A DNA stretch of 64,000 bases from Microbacterium psychrotolerans (GCF_031085295.1 NZ_JAVFWO010000006.1:62001-126000); one strand, 5' to 3'; numbered from the stretch's first letter, positions 8,211 to 18,134 are shown. Notes: generated by a model not told the origin, from the letters alone. Translations and numbers: made by a program.

Positions 8211-9200
8211 TCACAGCCACTTCGACACGAGGTGCTCCGACGAAATGCGGCGGAGCGTGCCGGACGCTCCGCGGAGCACGACGCTCTCGGTGTAGACGTA
8301 GCCGCCTTCGCGACGGACGCCCGCCACCAGGGCGCCGTCGGTCACCCCCGTCGCCACGAAGATGGTGTTGTTGCCCTTGACGAGCTCGTCCGCCTCGTAC
8401 ACGTAGCCGTCGAGCTGCAGCCCCGCGTCGACGCCGCGCTGCTTCTCATCGTCGTCGCGCGGCCAGAGCCGGCCCTGGATGTGACCGCCGAGCGCCTTGA
8501 TCGCGCACGCCGTGACGATGCCCTCCGGGCTTCCGCCGACGCCGACGCACATGTCGGTGCGAGCGTTGTGACGGGCAGCGTTGATGCCGCCGGCAACGTC
8601 GCCGTCGCTCATGAGGCGCGTGCCGGCGCCCGCCTCGCGGATCTCCTCGATGAGGCGCTCGTGGCGCGGGCGGTGCAGCACCGACACGACCAGCTCGTCG
8701 ACGGGCTTGTCGAGGGCCTTGGCGAGCAGGCGGATGTTCTCGCCGATGGGCAGGCGGATGTCCACGACGCCCACTCCGGCGGGCCCGGTGACGAGCTTGT
8801 CCATGTAGAAGACGCTGGAAGCGTCGAGCATGGTGCCGTGGTCCGAGACCGCGATCACCGACAGCGCGTTGTTGCGCCCCGCGGCCGTCAGCGAGGTGCC
8901 GTCGATCGGGTCGACAGCCACGTCGGCCTGCGGGCCGCGGCCGTTGCCCACGCGCTCGCCGTTGTAGAGCATGGGGGCTTCGTCCTTCTCGCCCTCGCCG
9001 ATGACGATCGTCCCGTCGAAGTTCACCGTGGTGAAGAAGGCGCGCATGGCATCGACGGCCGCGCCGTCGGCAGCCTCCTTGGCGCCGCGGCCGATGAACG
9101 GCACTGCGCGGATCGCCGCCGCTTCCGTCGCCCGCACGAGCTCCAGTGCGAGGTTGCGATCGGGGTGGAGGGGACTCATATCCGCGGTAAGGCTGACCAT
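8211..9200 (-). CDS. glpX: Class II fructose-1,6-bisphosphatase GlpX
   Basis: A 329-residue class II FBPase, the gluconeogenic enzyme of actinobacteria. Metal- and phosphate-binding motifs are clear: IGEGEKDEAPM (67-77) and VDPIDGTSL (96-104), with GGSPEGIVTACAI further on. It hydrolyses fructose 1,6-bisphosphate to fructose 6-phosphate. The gene is divergent from fbaA, the aldolase for the same metabolite, an arrangement that could allow joint control from the 229-base intergenic region. The ATG at 9200 lies six bases after a TAGGCT box; an alternative start is the Met seven codons in (MSPLHPDRN). Confidence 0.97.
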   Translation of the reverse strand: MVSLTADMSPLHPDRNLALELVRATEAAAIRAVPFIGRGAKEAADGAAVDAMRAFFTTVNFDGTIVIGEGEKDEAPMLYNGERVGNGRGPQADVAVDPIDGTSLTAAGRNNALSVIAVSDHGTMLDASSVFYMDKLVTGPAGVGVVDIRLPIGENIRLLAKALDKPVDELVVSVLHRPRHERLIEEIREAGAGTRLMSDGDVAGGINAARHNARTDMCVGVGGSPEGIVTACAIKALGGHIQGRLWPRDDDEKQRGVDAGLQLDGYVYEADELVKGNNTIFVATGVTDGALVAGVRREGGYVYTESVVLRGASGTLRRISSEHLVSKWL

Positions 9201-9206
9201 GCGGTC

Positions 9207-9212
9207 AGCCTA
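9207..9212 (-). promoter_or_regulatory. -10 element TAGGCT, leaderless start of glpX
   Basis: TAGGCT on the minus strand is followed by GACCGC and the glpX ATG, so transcription probably begins at the start codon. Confidence 0.45.
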
Positions 9213-9350
9213 GCCAGCCTCTCGCCCGATTCACGGGAATTTCACCCAACCGCTATCGAAGGAATCGCGTTTCTTTCCGATATCGCAGGGACGGGTGTTT
9301 CCCGCGGCAGCCGAGGCCACGGGCATCCGGTGGGGCATCCGGGGCTTCGG

Positions 9351-9356
9351 TAGAGT
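9351..9356 (+). promoter_or_regulatory. Candidate -10 element TAGAGT upstream of fbaA
   Basis: TAGAGT lies 74 bases before the fbaA start, which would give a leader of about 67 bases. The -35 region is not convincing. Confidence 0.25.
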
Positions 9357-9429
9357 TTGCGTTACGCCCGCAGGGACCAACAGCCTTGAGCCGACACCCC
9401 TTCAGACCCGTGAAGATCTAGGAGCACCC

Positions 9430-10461
<1,032 letters not shown>

Positions 10462-10492
10462 CAACGTCCGTCCGGGCAGACCCGGGCACCTC

Positions 10493-10539
10493 GGATGCCT
10501 CGGCACCGGTCCCGCGAAGGACCCGGCGCCGGGGCATCC
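10493..10539. terminator. Imperfect hairpin between convergent fbaA and anti-sigma gene
   Basis: The left arm at 10493-10512 pairs with 10519-10539 around a six-base loop, with one mismatch and one bulge. It can serve either direction. No T-run follows on either strand. Confidence 0.5.
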
Positions 10540-10568
10540 GTCGTCCCACCCCGCACCGGGGCGGCGCC

Positions 10569-11270
10569 TCAGTCCCCCGGCTCGCCCCGCAGCAGAACGC
10601 GGCCGTCCGAGACCGCTCTCACCTCGATCGAGGCGATGTCGGCGCGGTCCAGGGCCGTGCCGGCATCCAGATGCGCGGTCGATCCGGGCCCGGCGCGCCA
10701 GCTCGACAGTTCGCTGGTGGCGCCGTCGGCCGACGTGACGACGAGCACGTACGGCCACTCCTGATCCGCCGCATAGGGGTCGTCGGTCGGCGGGTAGTCG
10801 CAGACCATCGAGATCCGCGTGCCCCACGCGACGTCGGTCAGCTCCACCGTCGCACTCAGCGGCACGTCGGTGACCGGCTGGAGCGCGACGACCTCCTCCG
10901 GGACGGCTGCGGGGACCACCGACGTCGTCACGGCGAACGCGACCACGACGGCGAGCACCGCCGCGGCGGCGATCCCGCCGCCCCAGGCGAGCATCCTCCG
11001 ATGGCGCGCGCTGCGCGTGCCCCGGGCCACCATCCGGGCGCGGGCCGCCGGGTCGGGGCCGCCCTCGCCCGCCGGGTCGAGGAGCGACTCGGCGCGGTCC
11101 ACTCCCACGCGCGCCAGCAGCCCGAGCGCGGGTGCGAGGTCGGCGATCGCGTCTCGGCAGAGGCGGCACTCGTCGAGGTGCGCCTCGTACAGCCGGCGGT
11201 CGTCGGAGCTCAGGGCGCGCACCATGTACGCCGCATCCCAGTCGGCGAAGCGGACGTGGTCGGTGTTCAT
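10569..11270 (-). CDS. Zinc-finger anti-sigma factor, membrane-bound
   Basis: A 233-residue protein with the architecture of a ZAS anti-sigma factor. His31, Cys35 and Cys38 form the HxxxCxxC motif in a cytoplasmic N-terminal domain, one membrane span covers about 94-117, and an extracytoplasmic domain of about 115 residues follows, resembling RskA-type C-terminal domains. It should bind and silence the sigma factor encoded just upstream, releasing it on an envelope signal. Its ATG overlaps the sigma stop by four bases (ATGA at 11267-11270), so translation is coupled and stoichiometry controlled. Confidence 0.9.
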   Translation of the reverse strand: MNTDHVRFADWDAAYMVRALSSDDRRLYEAHLDECRLCRDAIADLAPALGLLARVGVDRAESLLDPAGEGGPDPAARARMVARGTRSARHRRMLAWGGGIAAAAVLAVVVAFAVTTSVVPAAVPEEVVALQPVTDVPLSATVELTDVAWGTRISMVCDYPPTDDPYAADQEWPYVLVVTSADGATSELSSWRAGPGSTAHLDAGTALDRADIASIEVRAVSDGRVLLRGEPGD

Positions 11271-11806
11271 CGCGTCACCCCCTTCTCCTGCAGGGTGAGC
11301 CGGAGAGCACGCAGCCCGTAGTGCAGGCGGGACTTGACGGTGCCGGGCGGGATGTCGAGCTCGTCCGCCATCTCGGCGACGGAGAGCCCACGATAGTAGG
11401 CGCGGATCACGACGGCGCGGTGCTCCGTCGTGAGCGCGGCGAGCGCCTCCTCGACGAGGATCGCCTCGAACAGCGCATCGGTGGCGTCGGGCGCGGCGCG
11501 CTCGGGCACCTCGGCGACGCCGATCTCACGGCGGCGCCGCGCGCTGCGCGCCTCGTCGATGACGAGGTGACGGGCCACCGTGAACATCCACGAGCGCGTG
11601 GTCGACGGATCCTGCTCGAGGATCCTGGGCGTCCGCCACGCCCGCAGCAGCGTCTCCTGCACGATGTCGTCGGCACCCGCACGATCGCCGGTCAGATGCA
11701 CGACGTAGCGCCAGACCGGGGCGGCGTGGGCGTCGTACAGAGCGGCCAGCCGCGCGGCATCGCGGCCGGCGGCGCTGTCACGACTGTCCACGCTGTCGTG
11801 CGGCAT
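11267..11806 (-). CDS. ECF-family RNA polymerase sigma factor
   Basis: A 179-residue group IV sigma factor. Region 2 covers about 20-90, including DDIVQETLLRAWRTP and the WMFTVARHLVIDEARS -10 recognition helix; region 4 covers about 115-170, with RGLSVAEMADELDIPPGTVKSRLHYG. It resembles the SigK/SigL group, which is paired with membrane-bound anti-sigma factors. The ATG at 11806 has a GGGAGG site. A TGAACC-N16-CGTGTC promoter upstream suggests it drives its own operon. Targets outside the operon were not identified in this window. Confidence 0.93.
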   Translation of the reverse strand: MPHDSVDSRDSAAGRDAARLAALYDAHAAPVWRYVVHLTGDRAGADDIVQETLLRAWRTPRILEQDPSTTRSWMFTVARHLVIDEARSARRRREIGVAEVPERAAPDATDALFEAILVEEALAALTTEHRAVVIRAYYRGLSVAEMADELDIPPGTVKSRLHYGLRALRLTLQEKGVTR

Positions 11807-11824
11807 CCATCACCTCCCGCAGAA

Positions 11825-11852
11825 GACACGAGACGTGGCACCCGCAGGTTCA
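11825..11852 (-). promoter_or_regulatory. ECF-type promoter TGAACC-N16-CGTGTC (probable autoregulation)
   Basis: On the minus strand TGAACC (11852-11847) and CGTGTC (11830-11825) are separated by 16 bases, ending about 18 bases before the sigma-factor start. This resembles the TGAACC/CGT-type promoters reported for SigL-like ECF factors in mycobacteria. Position and sequence suggest the sigma factor transcribes its own gene. Confidence 0.5.
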
Positions 11853-11941
11853 GGTGAGCGGCCACGCCCCCGCCGTCATCACGAGTATGGACCTGCGACG
11901 AGGCATCGCGGCAGACATACGCACAGCGTGAGCTTCGAGAA

Positions 11942-12550
11942 TCAGCCGCCCGCACTCTCCACGAGCGCCTGCCACACCGCCGGATCGTTCATCAGCGGCA
12001 CGGCCATCAGGGTGCCGGAGACGAATGTGAACAGGATGCCGCCCACCAGCGGTATCCACCACGTCAGGCGTCCGCGGCGCACGCTCCACCACGAGACCAC
12101 CGCCGTCGCGCACCAGCCGACCGCGAGGACGAGAACGGCGGCGATCCCCCACGCCCTTCCGGCGGCCGGGTCGGTGATCTGCACGTCGACGCCGAGCATC
12201 GAGAGCAGCGTCTCGGCATACGCGCCGTAGTCGAGGAAGGCCGGCACCGACGAGATGACGTTCACCAGACCGTAGGCGAGCAGCGCGAACGTCACGACGC
12301 GGTCGACCGGACGAGGACGCCGTTCCGCGGTGGCCGGCGAGGCGGGGACGACAGGATCGGGCGCGTCCGTCATGACCGGCGTCAGCGCTTCCCGCTGCCA
12401 CGGCGCGGGGTCCTGGATGCGGGCGCGCTGCTCCTCGGGCGTGGCGTACTCGCCGAACTGGGGCTTGGGCCGGGAGGTGTCCGCCGGGCGCGCGTGCGCC
12501 ACCGGCCGCGCGGGCGGGTCGGACTCGGTGTCGGCGGACGTGTCGCTCAT
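11942..12550 (-). CDS. Three-span membrane protein, probable DUF6264 family
   Basis: A 202-residue protein. The first 80 residues are polar and Pro-rich with no signal sequence. Three hydrophobic segments follow, at about 84-106 (VVTFALLAYGLVNVISSVPAF), 131-152 and 168-192 (WWIPLVGGILFTFVSGTLM). This matches actinobacterial proteins I recall as DUF6264. Its ATG overlaps the ispH stop by four bases (12547-12550), so it is co-translated with ispH. Function unknown; the link with isoprenoid synthesis may be only positional. Confidence 0.78.
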   Translation of the reverse strand: MSDTSADTESDPPARPVAHARPADTSRPKPQFGEYATPEEQRARIQDPAPWQREALTPVMTDAPDPVVPASPATAERRPRPVDRVVTFALLAYGLVNVISSVPAFLDYGAYAETLLSMLGVDVQITDPAAGRAWGIAAVLVLAVGWCATAVVSWWSVRRGRLTWWIPLVGGILFTFVSGTLMAVPLMNDPAVWQALVESAGG

Positions 12551-13638
12551 GCGCGACTCCGGCCACCGAGGGCCCGGTCGTCGCGCTTACCGGCGGCATC
12601 CGTCCGGAGCTCCTTCGGCAGCGAGAACTGCAGGTCCTCCTCCGCCGTGCGGACCTCTTCGACGTCGCGGTAACCGGCGGCGGCGAGGTCGTCGAGCACC
12701 TGCTGCACGAGCACCTCGGGCACTGAGGCGCCGCTGGTGACCCCGACCGTCTCGACGCCCTCGAGCCAGGCCTGCTCGACCTCGTCGGCGTAGTCGACGC
12801 GGTAGGCGGCCTTGGCGCCGTATTCGAGCGCGACCTCGACCAGGCGCACGCTGTTCGATGAGTTCGCCGAGCCGACGACGATCACGAGGTCGGCATCCTT
12901 CGCGACCTTCTTGATGGCGACCTGACGGTTCTGCGTGGCGTAGCAGATGTCGTCCGACGGCGGATCCTGGAGCTCCGGGAACCGCGCACGAAGGCGCCGC
13001 ACTGTCTCCATGGTCTCGTCGACCGACAGCGTGGTCTGCGACAGCCACACGACCTTCGACGGATCGCGCACCTCGATGGTGTCGGCTTCGTCCGGCGAGT
13101 TCACGATCGTGACGTGGTCGGGCGCCTCGCCCGCCGTGCCCTCGACCTCTTCGTGGCCGACGTGGCCGATCAGGAGGATCTCGTAGTCGTCGCGGGCGAA
13201 GCGCACGGCCTCGCGATGCACCTTGGTGACCAGGGGGCAGGTGGCATCGATGGCGCGGAGGCCGCGGTCGGCCGCCGAGTTCACGACGGCCGGCGACACC
13301 CCGTGCGCGCTGAACACGACGTGCGCGCCGTGGGGAACCTCGTCGACCTCTTCGACGAAGATCGCCCCCTTGGCCTCGAGCTCGGTGACGACATGGATGT
13401 TGTGCACGATCTGCTTGCGCACGTAGACGGGCGCGCCGAAGCGCTCCAGCGCCTTCTCCACGGCGATGACGGCGCGGTCCACGCCGGCGCAGTAGCCGCG
13501 CGGGGAGGCCAGGAGCACCCGCTTCTGTCCGGTGCCGGCGATATCCTTGAGCGGTTCGCGCCGCCGCGGGATGCGCGGGACGGGCATGCTCACAGGGGCC
13601 TGACTCGCTCGGGTCTGGCCCGCGGTGCTGATGCTCAC
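12547..13638 (-). CDS. ispH: 4-hydroxy-3-methylbut-2-enyl diphosphate reductase (IspH/LytB)
   Basis: A 363-residue enzyme, last step of the MEP pathway, giving IPP and DMAPP. The three Cys ligands of the iron-sulfur cluster are Cys50 (SPRGYCAGV), Cys134 (DATCPLV) and Cys232 (DDICYATQNRQ). The substrate motif VVGSANSSNS is present. The first 38 residues are an extra, poorly conserved leader; Met18 is an alternative start. The GTG at 13638 is preceded by TAGAAT and six bases. It is divergent from xseA and heads an operon with the DUF6264-like gene. Confidence 0.97.
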   Translation of the reverse strand: MSISTAGQTRASQAPVSMPVPRIPRRREPLKDIAGTGQKRVLLASPRGYCAGVDRAVIAVEKALERFGAPVYVRKQIVHNIHVVTELEAKGAIFVEEVDEVPHGAHVVFSAHGVSPAVVNSAADRGLRAIDATCPLVTKVHREAVRFARDDYEILLIGHVGHEEVEGTAGEAPDHVTIVNSPDEADTIEVRDPSKVVWLSQTTLSVDETMETVRRLRARFPELQDPPSDDICYATQNRQVAIKKVAKDADLVIVVGSANSSNSVRLVEVALEYGAKAAYRVDYADEVEQAWLEGVETVGVTSGASVPEVLVQQVLDDLAAAGYRDVEEVRTAEEDLQFSLPKELRTDAAGKRDDRALGGRSRA

Positions 13639-13644
13639 CCCACG

Positions 13645-13650
13645 ATTCTA
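13645..13650 (-). promoter_or_regulatory. -10 element TAGAAT, leaderless start of ispH
   Basis: TAGAAT on the minus strand is followed by six bases and the GTG at 13638, again placing the transcription start on the start codon. Confidence 0.45.
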
Positions 13651-13745
13651 CGGGCGGGCTCCTGAGCGGGGCCTCCGCGAGACCGCCCGCGATGCCCGAC
13701 CGTTCGCCGGGAGAGAGCAGCCCGCCCCGGGCACGAAAGGACCGC

Positions 13746-15101
13746 ATGACGACCTTCCAGCCCGCCGCCGTTCCCGGCGAGCCGCCGCCCGCCGACTCGG
13801 TGCGGCCGCGAGACTCCTCGCCGCAGGCGCCGACATCGGTGGCCCGCCTCAACGACACGATCCGCGGATTCGTGCAGACGTGGGGCTCGGTGTGGGTCGA
13901 GGGCGAGATCACCGGCTGGAATCAGCGCGGCGGCAACGTGTTCGGGCGGCTGAAGGATCTCGTCACCGATGCCACCATCTCGTTCCGCATCTGGTCGTCG
14001 ACCCGCGACCGGCTGCCGGGTGACCTCAAGGTCGGCGACCACGTGATCGCCTGCGTCAAGGCCGACTACTTCGTGAAGAACGGCGACTTCGGCTTCGGCG
14101 TGTCGGCGATGCGCCACGTCGGACTCGGCGACCAGCTCGAGCGACTCGAGCGGCTGCGCGTGCAGCTGCGCTCGGAGGGACTGTTCGACCCGTCGCGCAA
14201 GAAGGCCCTGCCGTTCCTCCCGCGCCTGATCGGTCTCATCACCGGCGAGAACTCTGATGCCGAGAAGGACGTCCACCGCAACGCCGAGCTGCGCTGGCCG
14301 CAGGTGCGGTTCCAGACGAAGTACGCCGCCGTCCAGGGCGACCGCTGCGTGCCCGAGACGATCGCGGCGCTGAAGGCGCTGGATGCCGCGCCCGACGTCG
14401 ACGTGATCATCATCGCGCGCGGCGGCGGCGACCCGCAGACGCTCCTCGGGTTCAGCGACGAGCGCCTGGTGCGGGCGGTGGCCGCGGCATCCACCCCCGT
14501 CGTCAGCGCGATCGGCCACGAGAACGATCACCCGCTCCTGGACGACGTGGCCGACCTCCGCGCCTCGACACCGACGGATGCCGCGAAGCGCATCGTTCCG
14601 GACGTCGCCGAGCAGCGCGCCATCGTCGGCCAGCTGCGTGCGCGGATGAACACGCGCCTGGCACAGCGGATCTCGCACGACATCGCCCAGCTCGAGCAGC
14701 TCCGCTCGCGACCCGTGCTGCGCGCGCCCGAGACGCTGCTGACCACCCGCGCGCATGAGGTCGAGCTGCTCGCCGCTCGAGGCCGGGATCGCGTGGACCG
14801 CTCGCTCCAGCTGCACGAGCGGCGCACCGCCGAGCTGCGCGCGACCCTCCGCGCGCTGTCCCCCGCGTCGACCCTCGCCCGGGGCTACGCCATCGCGCAC
14901 CTGGCCGACGGCGTCATCGTGCGAGATGCTGCGCAGGCTCCGGCATCCACCCCCCTCGTGGTCACGGTGGGGCGCGGATCGTTCGCGGCGCACTCGGACG
15001 GGGAGATCGCCGAACATTCTCCCGCCGCCGCCGGAGTGGTGGCGCCCGACCCCGCGCAGCCCGATCCGTCGGCGCACGGCGCCCCCTCTGCCGCGAACTA
15101 A
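13746..15101 (+). CDS. xseA: Exodeoxyribonuclease VII large subunit
   Basis: A 451-residue XseA. An N-terminal OB-fold (about 35-130; VWVEGEITGWNQRGGNVFGRLKD) precedes the catalytic domain, with LIGLITGENSDAEKDV, VIIIARGGGDPQTLLGF and SAIGHENDHPLLDDVADLRASTPTDA, and then a coiled-coil region. With XseB it degrades single-stranded DNA. The N terminus has about 30 Pro-rich residues ahead of the OB fold. The ATG at 13746 has an AAAGGA site. It begins an operon with xseB, DUF4245 and a carbonic anhydrase gene. Confidence 0.97.
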   Translation: MTTFQPAAVPGEPPPADSVRPRDSSPQAPTSVARLNDTIRGFVQTWGSVWVEGEITGWNQRGGNVFGRLKDLVTDATISFRIWSSTRDRLPGDLKVGDHVIACVKADYFVKNGDFGFGVSAMRHVGLGDQLERLERLRVQLRSEGLFDPSRKKALPFLPRLIGLITGENSDAEKDVHRNAELRWPQVRFQTKYAAVQGDRCVPETIAALKALDAAPDVDVIIIARGGGDPQTLLGFSDERLVRAVAAASTPVVSAIGHENDHPLLDDVADLRASTPTDAAKRIVPDVAEQRAIVGQLRARMNTRLAQRISHDIAQLEQLRSRPVLRAPETLLTTRAHEVELLAARGRDRVDRSLQLHERRTAELRATLRALSPASTLARGYAIAHLADGVIVRDAAQAPASTPLVVTVGRGSFAAHSDGEIAEHSPAAAGVVAPDPAQPDPSAHGAPSAAN

Positions 15102-15111
15102 GATGGAGGCC

Positions 15112-15357
15112 ATGACTGAGACGAGCGGCGCCCTAGAGGACGTCGCTACCCTCTCGTTCGAGCAGGCGCGGGACGAACTGGTCCGCGTCGTCGCCGAACT
15201 CGAGCAGGGTGCTCCGACCCTCGAGCACTCCCTCGCCCTCTGGGAGCGCGGGGAAGCCCTCGCCGCACGCTGCGAGGAGTGGCTGCTCGGCGCCAAGCGA
15301 CGCCTCGAGGCCGCCCGGTCGACGGTCGGCCGCGCGGACGACCAGGAGACGCGATGA
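15112..15357 (+). CDS. xseB: Exodeoxyribonuclease VII small subunit
   Basis: An 81-residue XseB made of two helices, with the signature LSFEQARDELVRVVAELEQG and LEHSLALWERGEALAARCEEWL. It is needed for exonuclease VII assembly with XseA, encoded 10 bases upstream. I chose the ATG at 15112; an in-frame ATG at 15103 would add three residues, and neither has a well-spaced ribosome site, so coupling from xseA is likely. The stop overlaps the next start (ATGA at 15354-15357). Confidence 0.95.
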   Translation: MTETSGALEDVATLSFEQARDELVRVVAELEQGAPTLEHSLALWERGEALAARCEEWLLGAKRRLEAARSTVGRADDQETR

Positions 15358-16001
15358 CACGCGGACCCCGCATCGTCGCCGAGCTCGGCCGCCCCGAGAC
15401 ACCCGAGGAGACCGCCGACCGCAAGGCGGAGTCGTCGCGCGTCTACCGCTCCAGCCAGAACGTGCGCAACCTCATCGCGGCGCTGCTCGCGACGCTGGCG
15501 GTCGTCGTCGTCATCATCTTCGCCGTCCCGCGCGGCACTCCCCCCGAGCGCGAGCCGATCGACGTCGCCGCTGTCGCCGGCGACATCGCAGCGTCGGAAG
15601 GCCGAACCGTCATCACGCCCGAGCTGTCGGACGGCTGGGTGGTGAACAACGCGCGCATCGAGGGCAACGGCCCGATCCGCGCCTTCACGGTCGTCTACGC
15701 CCCCGCCGGCGAGGACGAGCGCGGGTTCCTGCGGGTGGCGCAGGGCTTCGACGCCGACGAGTCGTGGGCCGCCCGCGTCCTCTCGGGCGCAGCCCCTCAG
15801 GACACCGTGACCATCGAGGGCATCACGTGGGAGCGCTACGACCTCGACCCCGATCGCACGGGGAACATCACTGTCGCCCTCGAGACCGACGCCGGCGCCG
15901 ACACGGTGCTCATCTACGGCGCGGCGAGCGAGAAGGCGCTGGAAGAGACGGCGCGTTCCGTCGCCGATCAGATCACCGCACTGCGCAAGGAGGCCGAGTG
16001 A
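15354..16001 (+). CDS. DUF4245 single-pass membrane protein
   Basis: A 215-residue protein. Residues about 38-58 (NVRNLIAALLATLAVVVVIIF) form one membrane span after a cytoplasmic N terminus, followed by an extracytoplasmic domain of about 150 residues that contains SDGWVVNNARIEGN, VRVAQGF-like and ITWERYDLDP segments of DUF4245. The family is actinobacterial and of unknown function, and often sits with xseAB. It overlaps xseB by four bases and the carbonic anhydrase gene by four bases, so the three are tightly coupled. Confidence 0.88.
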   Translation: MTRGPRIVAELGRPETPEETADRKAESSRVYRSSQNVRNLIAALLATLAVVVVIIFAVPRGTPPEREPIDVAAVAGDIAASEGRTVITPELSDGWVVNNARIEGNGPIRAFTVVYAPAGEDERGFLRVAQGFDADESWAARVLSGAAPQDTVTIEGITWERYDLDPDRTGNITVALETDAGADTVLIYGAASEKALEETARSVADQITALRKEAE

Positions 16002-16648
16002 CCGACCACCCCACGCCCGCGAAGGCCTGGCAGGAGATGCAGCGCGGCAACGCGCGCTTCGTGGCCGGCGAGCCCCGGCACCCCCGCCAGGACGTGGACA
16101 CCCGTCACGACCTCGCGGAAGGCCAGCGTCCTCGCGCCGCTCTGTTCGGCTGCGCGGATTCGCGCCTGGCGGCCGAGATCATCTTCGACAAGGGCCTCGG
16201 CGACCTGTTCGTCGTGCGCAACGCGGGTCAGGTCATCTCCGATTCGGTCGTCGGCAGCCTCGAGTACGCGGTGGCGGTGCTCGAGGTGCCGCTCATCGTC
16301 GTGCTCGGCCACGACGCCTGCGGCGCGGTGCGAGCGGCGATCGACATCACCGACCCTGAGGCCGACCCTCTGCCGCCGCACATCTGGCGTCTGATCTCGC
16401 CCATCGTCCCCGCGGTGCGCCGCGTCCAGCGCGCATCCGCCGTCGACGGCGTCTACCCCGACGAGATCGACGCCGACGAGGTCGGGCGCGAGCACCTCCG
16501 CGACACCGTGGCCGAGCTCCTGCACGCGTCCGAGCTCATCAGCACCGCCGTCGCCGAGGGCCGCCTCGCGATCGTCGGCGCCAACTACCGCCTGGCCGAG
16601 GGCACCGCCGTCCCCGACGTGATGGTCGGCATCCCCGACCAGGCCTGA
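15998..16648 (+). CDS. Beta-class carbonic anhydrase
   Basis: A 216-residue beta-carbonic anhydrase interconverting CO2 and bicarbonate. Zinc ligands Cys52, His105 and Cys108 and the Asp54-Arg56 dyad are all present, in GCADSR and GHDACGA. The GTG at 15998 overlaps the DUF4245 stop (GTGA) and has an AAGGAGG site. It sits one gene before fumC; bicarbonate supply would feed anaplerotic carboxylation such as the ppc enzyme encoded in the same window, but that link is inference. Confidence 0.95.
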   Translation: MTDHPTPAKAWQEMQRGNARFVAGEPRHPRQDVDTRHDLAEGQRPRAALFGCADSRLAAEIIFDKGLGDLFVVRNAGQVISDSVVGSLEYAVAVLEVPLIVVLGHDACGAVRAAIDITDPEADPLPPHIWRLISPIVPAVRRVQRASAVDGVYPDEIDADEVGREHLRDTVAELLHASELISTAVAEGRLAIVGANYRLAEGTAVPDVMVGIPDQA

Positions 16649-16691
16649 TCCGGCTTCCCCCACCCCGTACCGACACATGAGGAACAACGAC

Positions 16692-18086
16692 GTGACCGAC
16701 ATCGAGTACCGCATCGAGCACGACACCATGGGCGAGGTGCGCGTGCCCAAGAACGCGCTCTACGCCGCCCAGACGCAGCGCGCCGTCGAGAACTTCCCGA
16801 TCTCCGGCGATCGGCTCGAGCCCGCCCAGATCGTGGCGCTCGCTCGCATCAAGAAGGCCGCCGCGCTGGCGAACAAGGAGCTCGGCACCCTCGACGGCGC
16901 GATCGCCGACGCCATCGCCGGCGCGGCCGACCGCATCATCGCGGGAGAGTTCGCCGACCAGTTCCCGATCGACGTCTACCAGACCGGCAGCGGCACCTCG
17001 TCGAACATGAACATGAACGAGGTGCTGGCGACCCTCGCCACGCACGCTCTCGGGGCGACGGTGCATCCGAACGACCACGTCAACGCTTCGCAGTCGTCCA
17101 ACGACGTGTTCCCCACCTCGGTGCACATCGCGGTGACGCAGGAGCTCATCGACGACCTCATCCCGGCCCTCGACCACCTGGCGGTCGCCCTCGAGGCGAA
17201 GGCCGAGCTCTGGAAGACCGTCGTCAAGTCGGGCCGCACGCACCTCATGGACGCGACGCCGGTCACCCTCGGCCAGGAGTTCGGCGGCTACGCCCGCCAG
17301 ATCCGCCTGGGCATCGAGCGCGTGCAGGCCGTCCTCCCCCGCGTCGCCGAAGTGCCGCTCGGCGGCACCGCCGTCGGCACCGGCATGAACACCCCGCTCG
17401 GCTTCCCGCAGCGCGTGATCGAGCTCATCGTCGCCGACACCGAGCTGCCGATCACAGAGGCCAAGGACCACTTCGAGGCCCAGGCGAACCGCGACGGCCT
17501 GGTCGAGGCATCCGGCGCCCTGCGCACCATCGCGGTGTCGCTCACGAAGATCAACAACGACCTGCGCTGGATGGGCTCCGGCCCGAACACCGGGCTCGGC
17601 GAGCTGCACATCCCCGATCTGCAGCCGGGCTCGTCGATCATGCCCGGCAAGGTGAACCCGGTGATCCCCGAGGCGACGCTCATGGTGTGCGCGCGTGTCA
17701 TCGGCAACGACGCGACCGTCGCGTGGGCGGGAGCGTCCGGCGCCTTCGAACTGAACGTCGCCATCCCGATCATGGGCAGCGCGGTGCTCGAGTCGATCGA
17801 ACTGCTCGCCAACACGTCGCGCGTGCTCGCGGACAAGACCATCGACGGCCTCGAGGCGAACGTCGAGCGCGCCGCGGCCTACGCCGGGATGTCGCCCTCG
17901 ATCGTGACGCCGCTCAACAAGCTCATCGGCTACGAGGCGGCGGCGAAGATCGCCAAGCACTCGGTCGCGAAGGGCATCACGGTGCGCGAGGCCGTGATCG
18001 ATCTCGGCTACGTGGAGCGCGGAGAGCTCACTCTCGAGCAGCTGGACGAGAAGCTGGACCTCCTCTCGATGACGCACCCGGGCTGA
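16692..18086 (+). CDS. fumC: Class II fumarate hydratase
   Basis: A fumarase C of 464 residues, iron-independent, converting fumarate to malate. Family signatures are QTGSGTSSNMNMNEV, SQSSNDVFPTS and GSSIMPGKVNPVIPE (near 315-325), the last being the fumarase/aspartase signature loop. I prefer the GTG at 16692 because GAGGA lies eight bases upstream and the length then matches the family; an ATG at 16677 would add MRNND and has no ribosome site. It follows the carbonic anhydrase gene by 43 bases on the same strand. Confidence 0.96.
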   Translation: MTDIEYRIEHDTMGEVRVPKNALYAAQTQRAVENFPISGDRLEPAQIVALARIKKAAALANKELGTLDGAIADAIAGAADRIIAGEFADQFPIDVYQTGSGTSSNMNMNEVLATLATHALGATVHPNDHVNASQSSNDVFPTSVHIAVTQELIDDLIPALDHLAVALEAKAELWKTVVKSGRTHLMDATPVTLGQEFGGYARQIRLGIERVQAVLPRVAEVPLGGTAVGTGMNTPLGFPQRVIELIVADTELPITEAKDHFEAQANRDGLVEASGALRTIAVSLTKINNDLRWMGSGPNTGLGELHIPDLQPGSSIMPGKVNPVIPEATLMVCARVIGNDATVAWAGASGAFELNVAIPIMGSAVLESIELLANTSRVLADKTIDGLEANVERAAAYAGMSPSIVTPLNKLIGYEAAAKIAKHSVAKGITVREAVIDLGYVERGELTLEQLDEKLDLLSMTHPG

Positions 18087-18122
18087 TCCGCCCGCCCCAT
18101 GCCGCAACCCCTTCGTCGGCGG

Positions 18123-18128
18123 GATAAT
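18123..18128 (+). promoter_or_regulatory. -10 element GATAAT, leaderless start of histidine kinase
   Basis: GATAAT is followed by six bases and the ATG at 18135. This is close to consensus and puts the transcription start on the start codon; no -35 match is evident. Confidence 0.5.
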
Positions 18129-18134
18129 CGGGAC

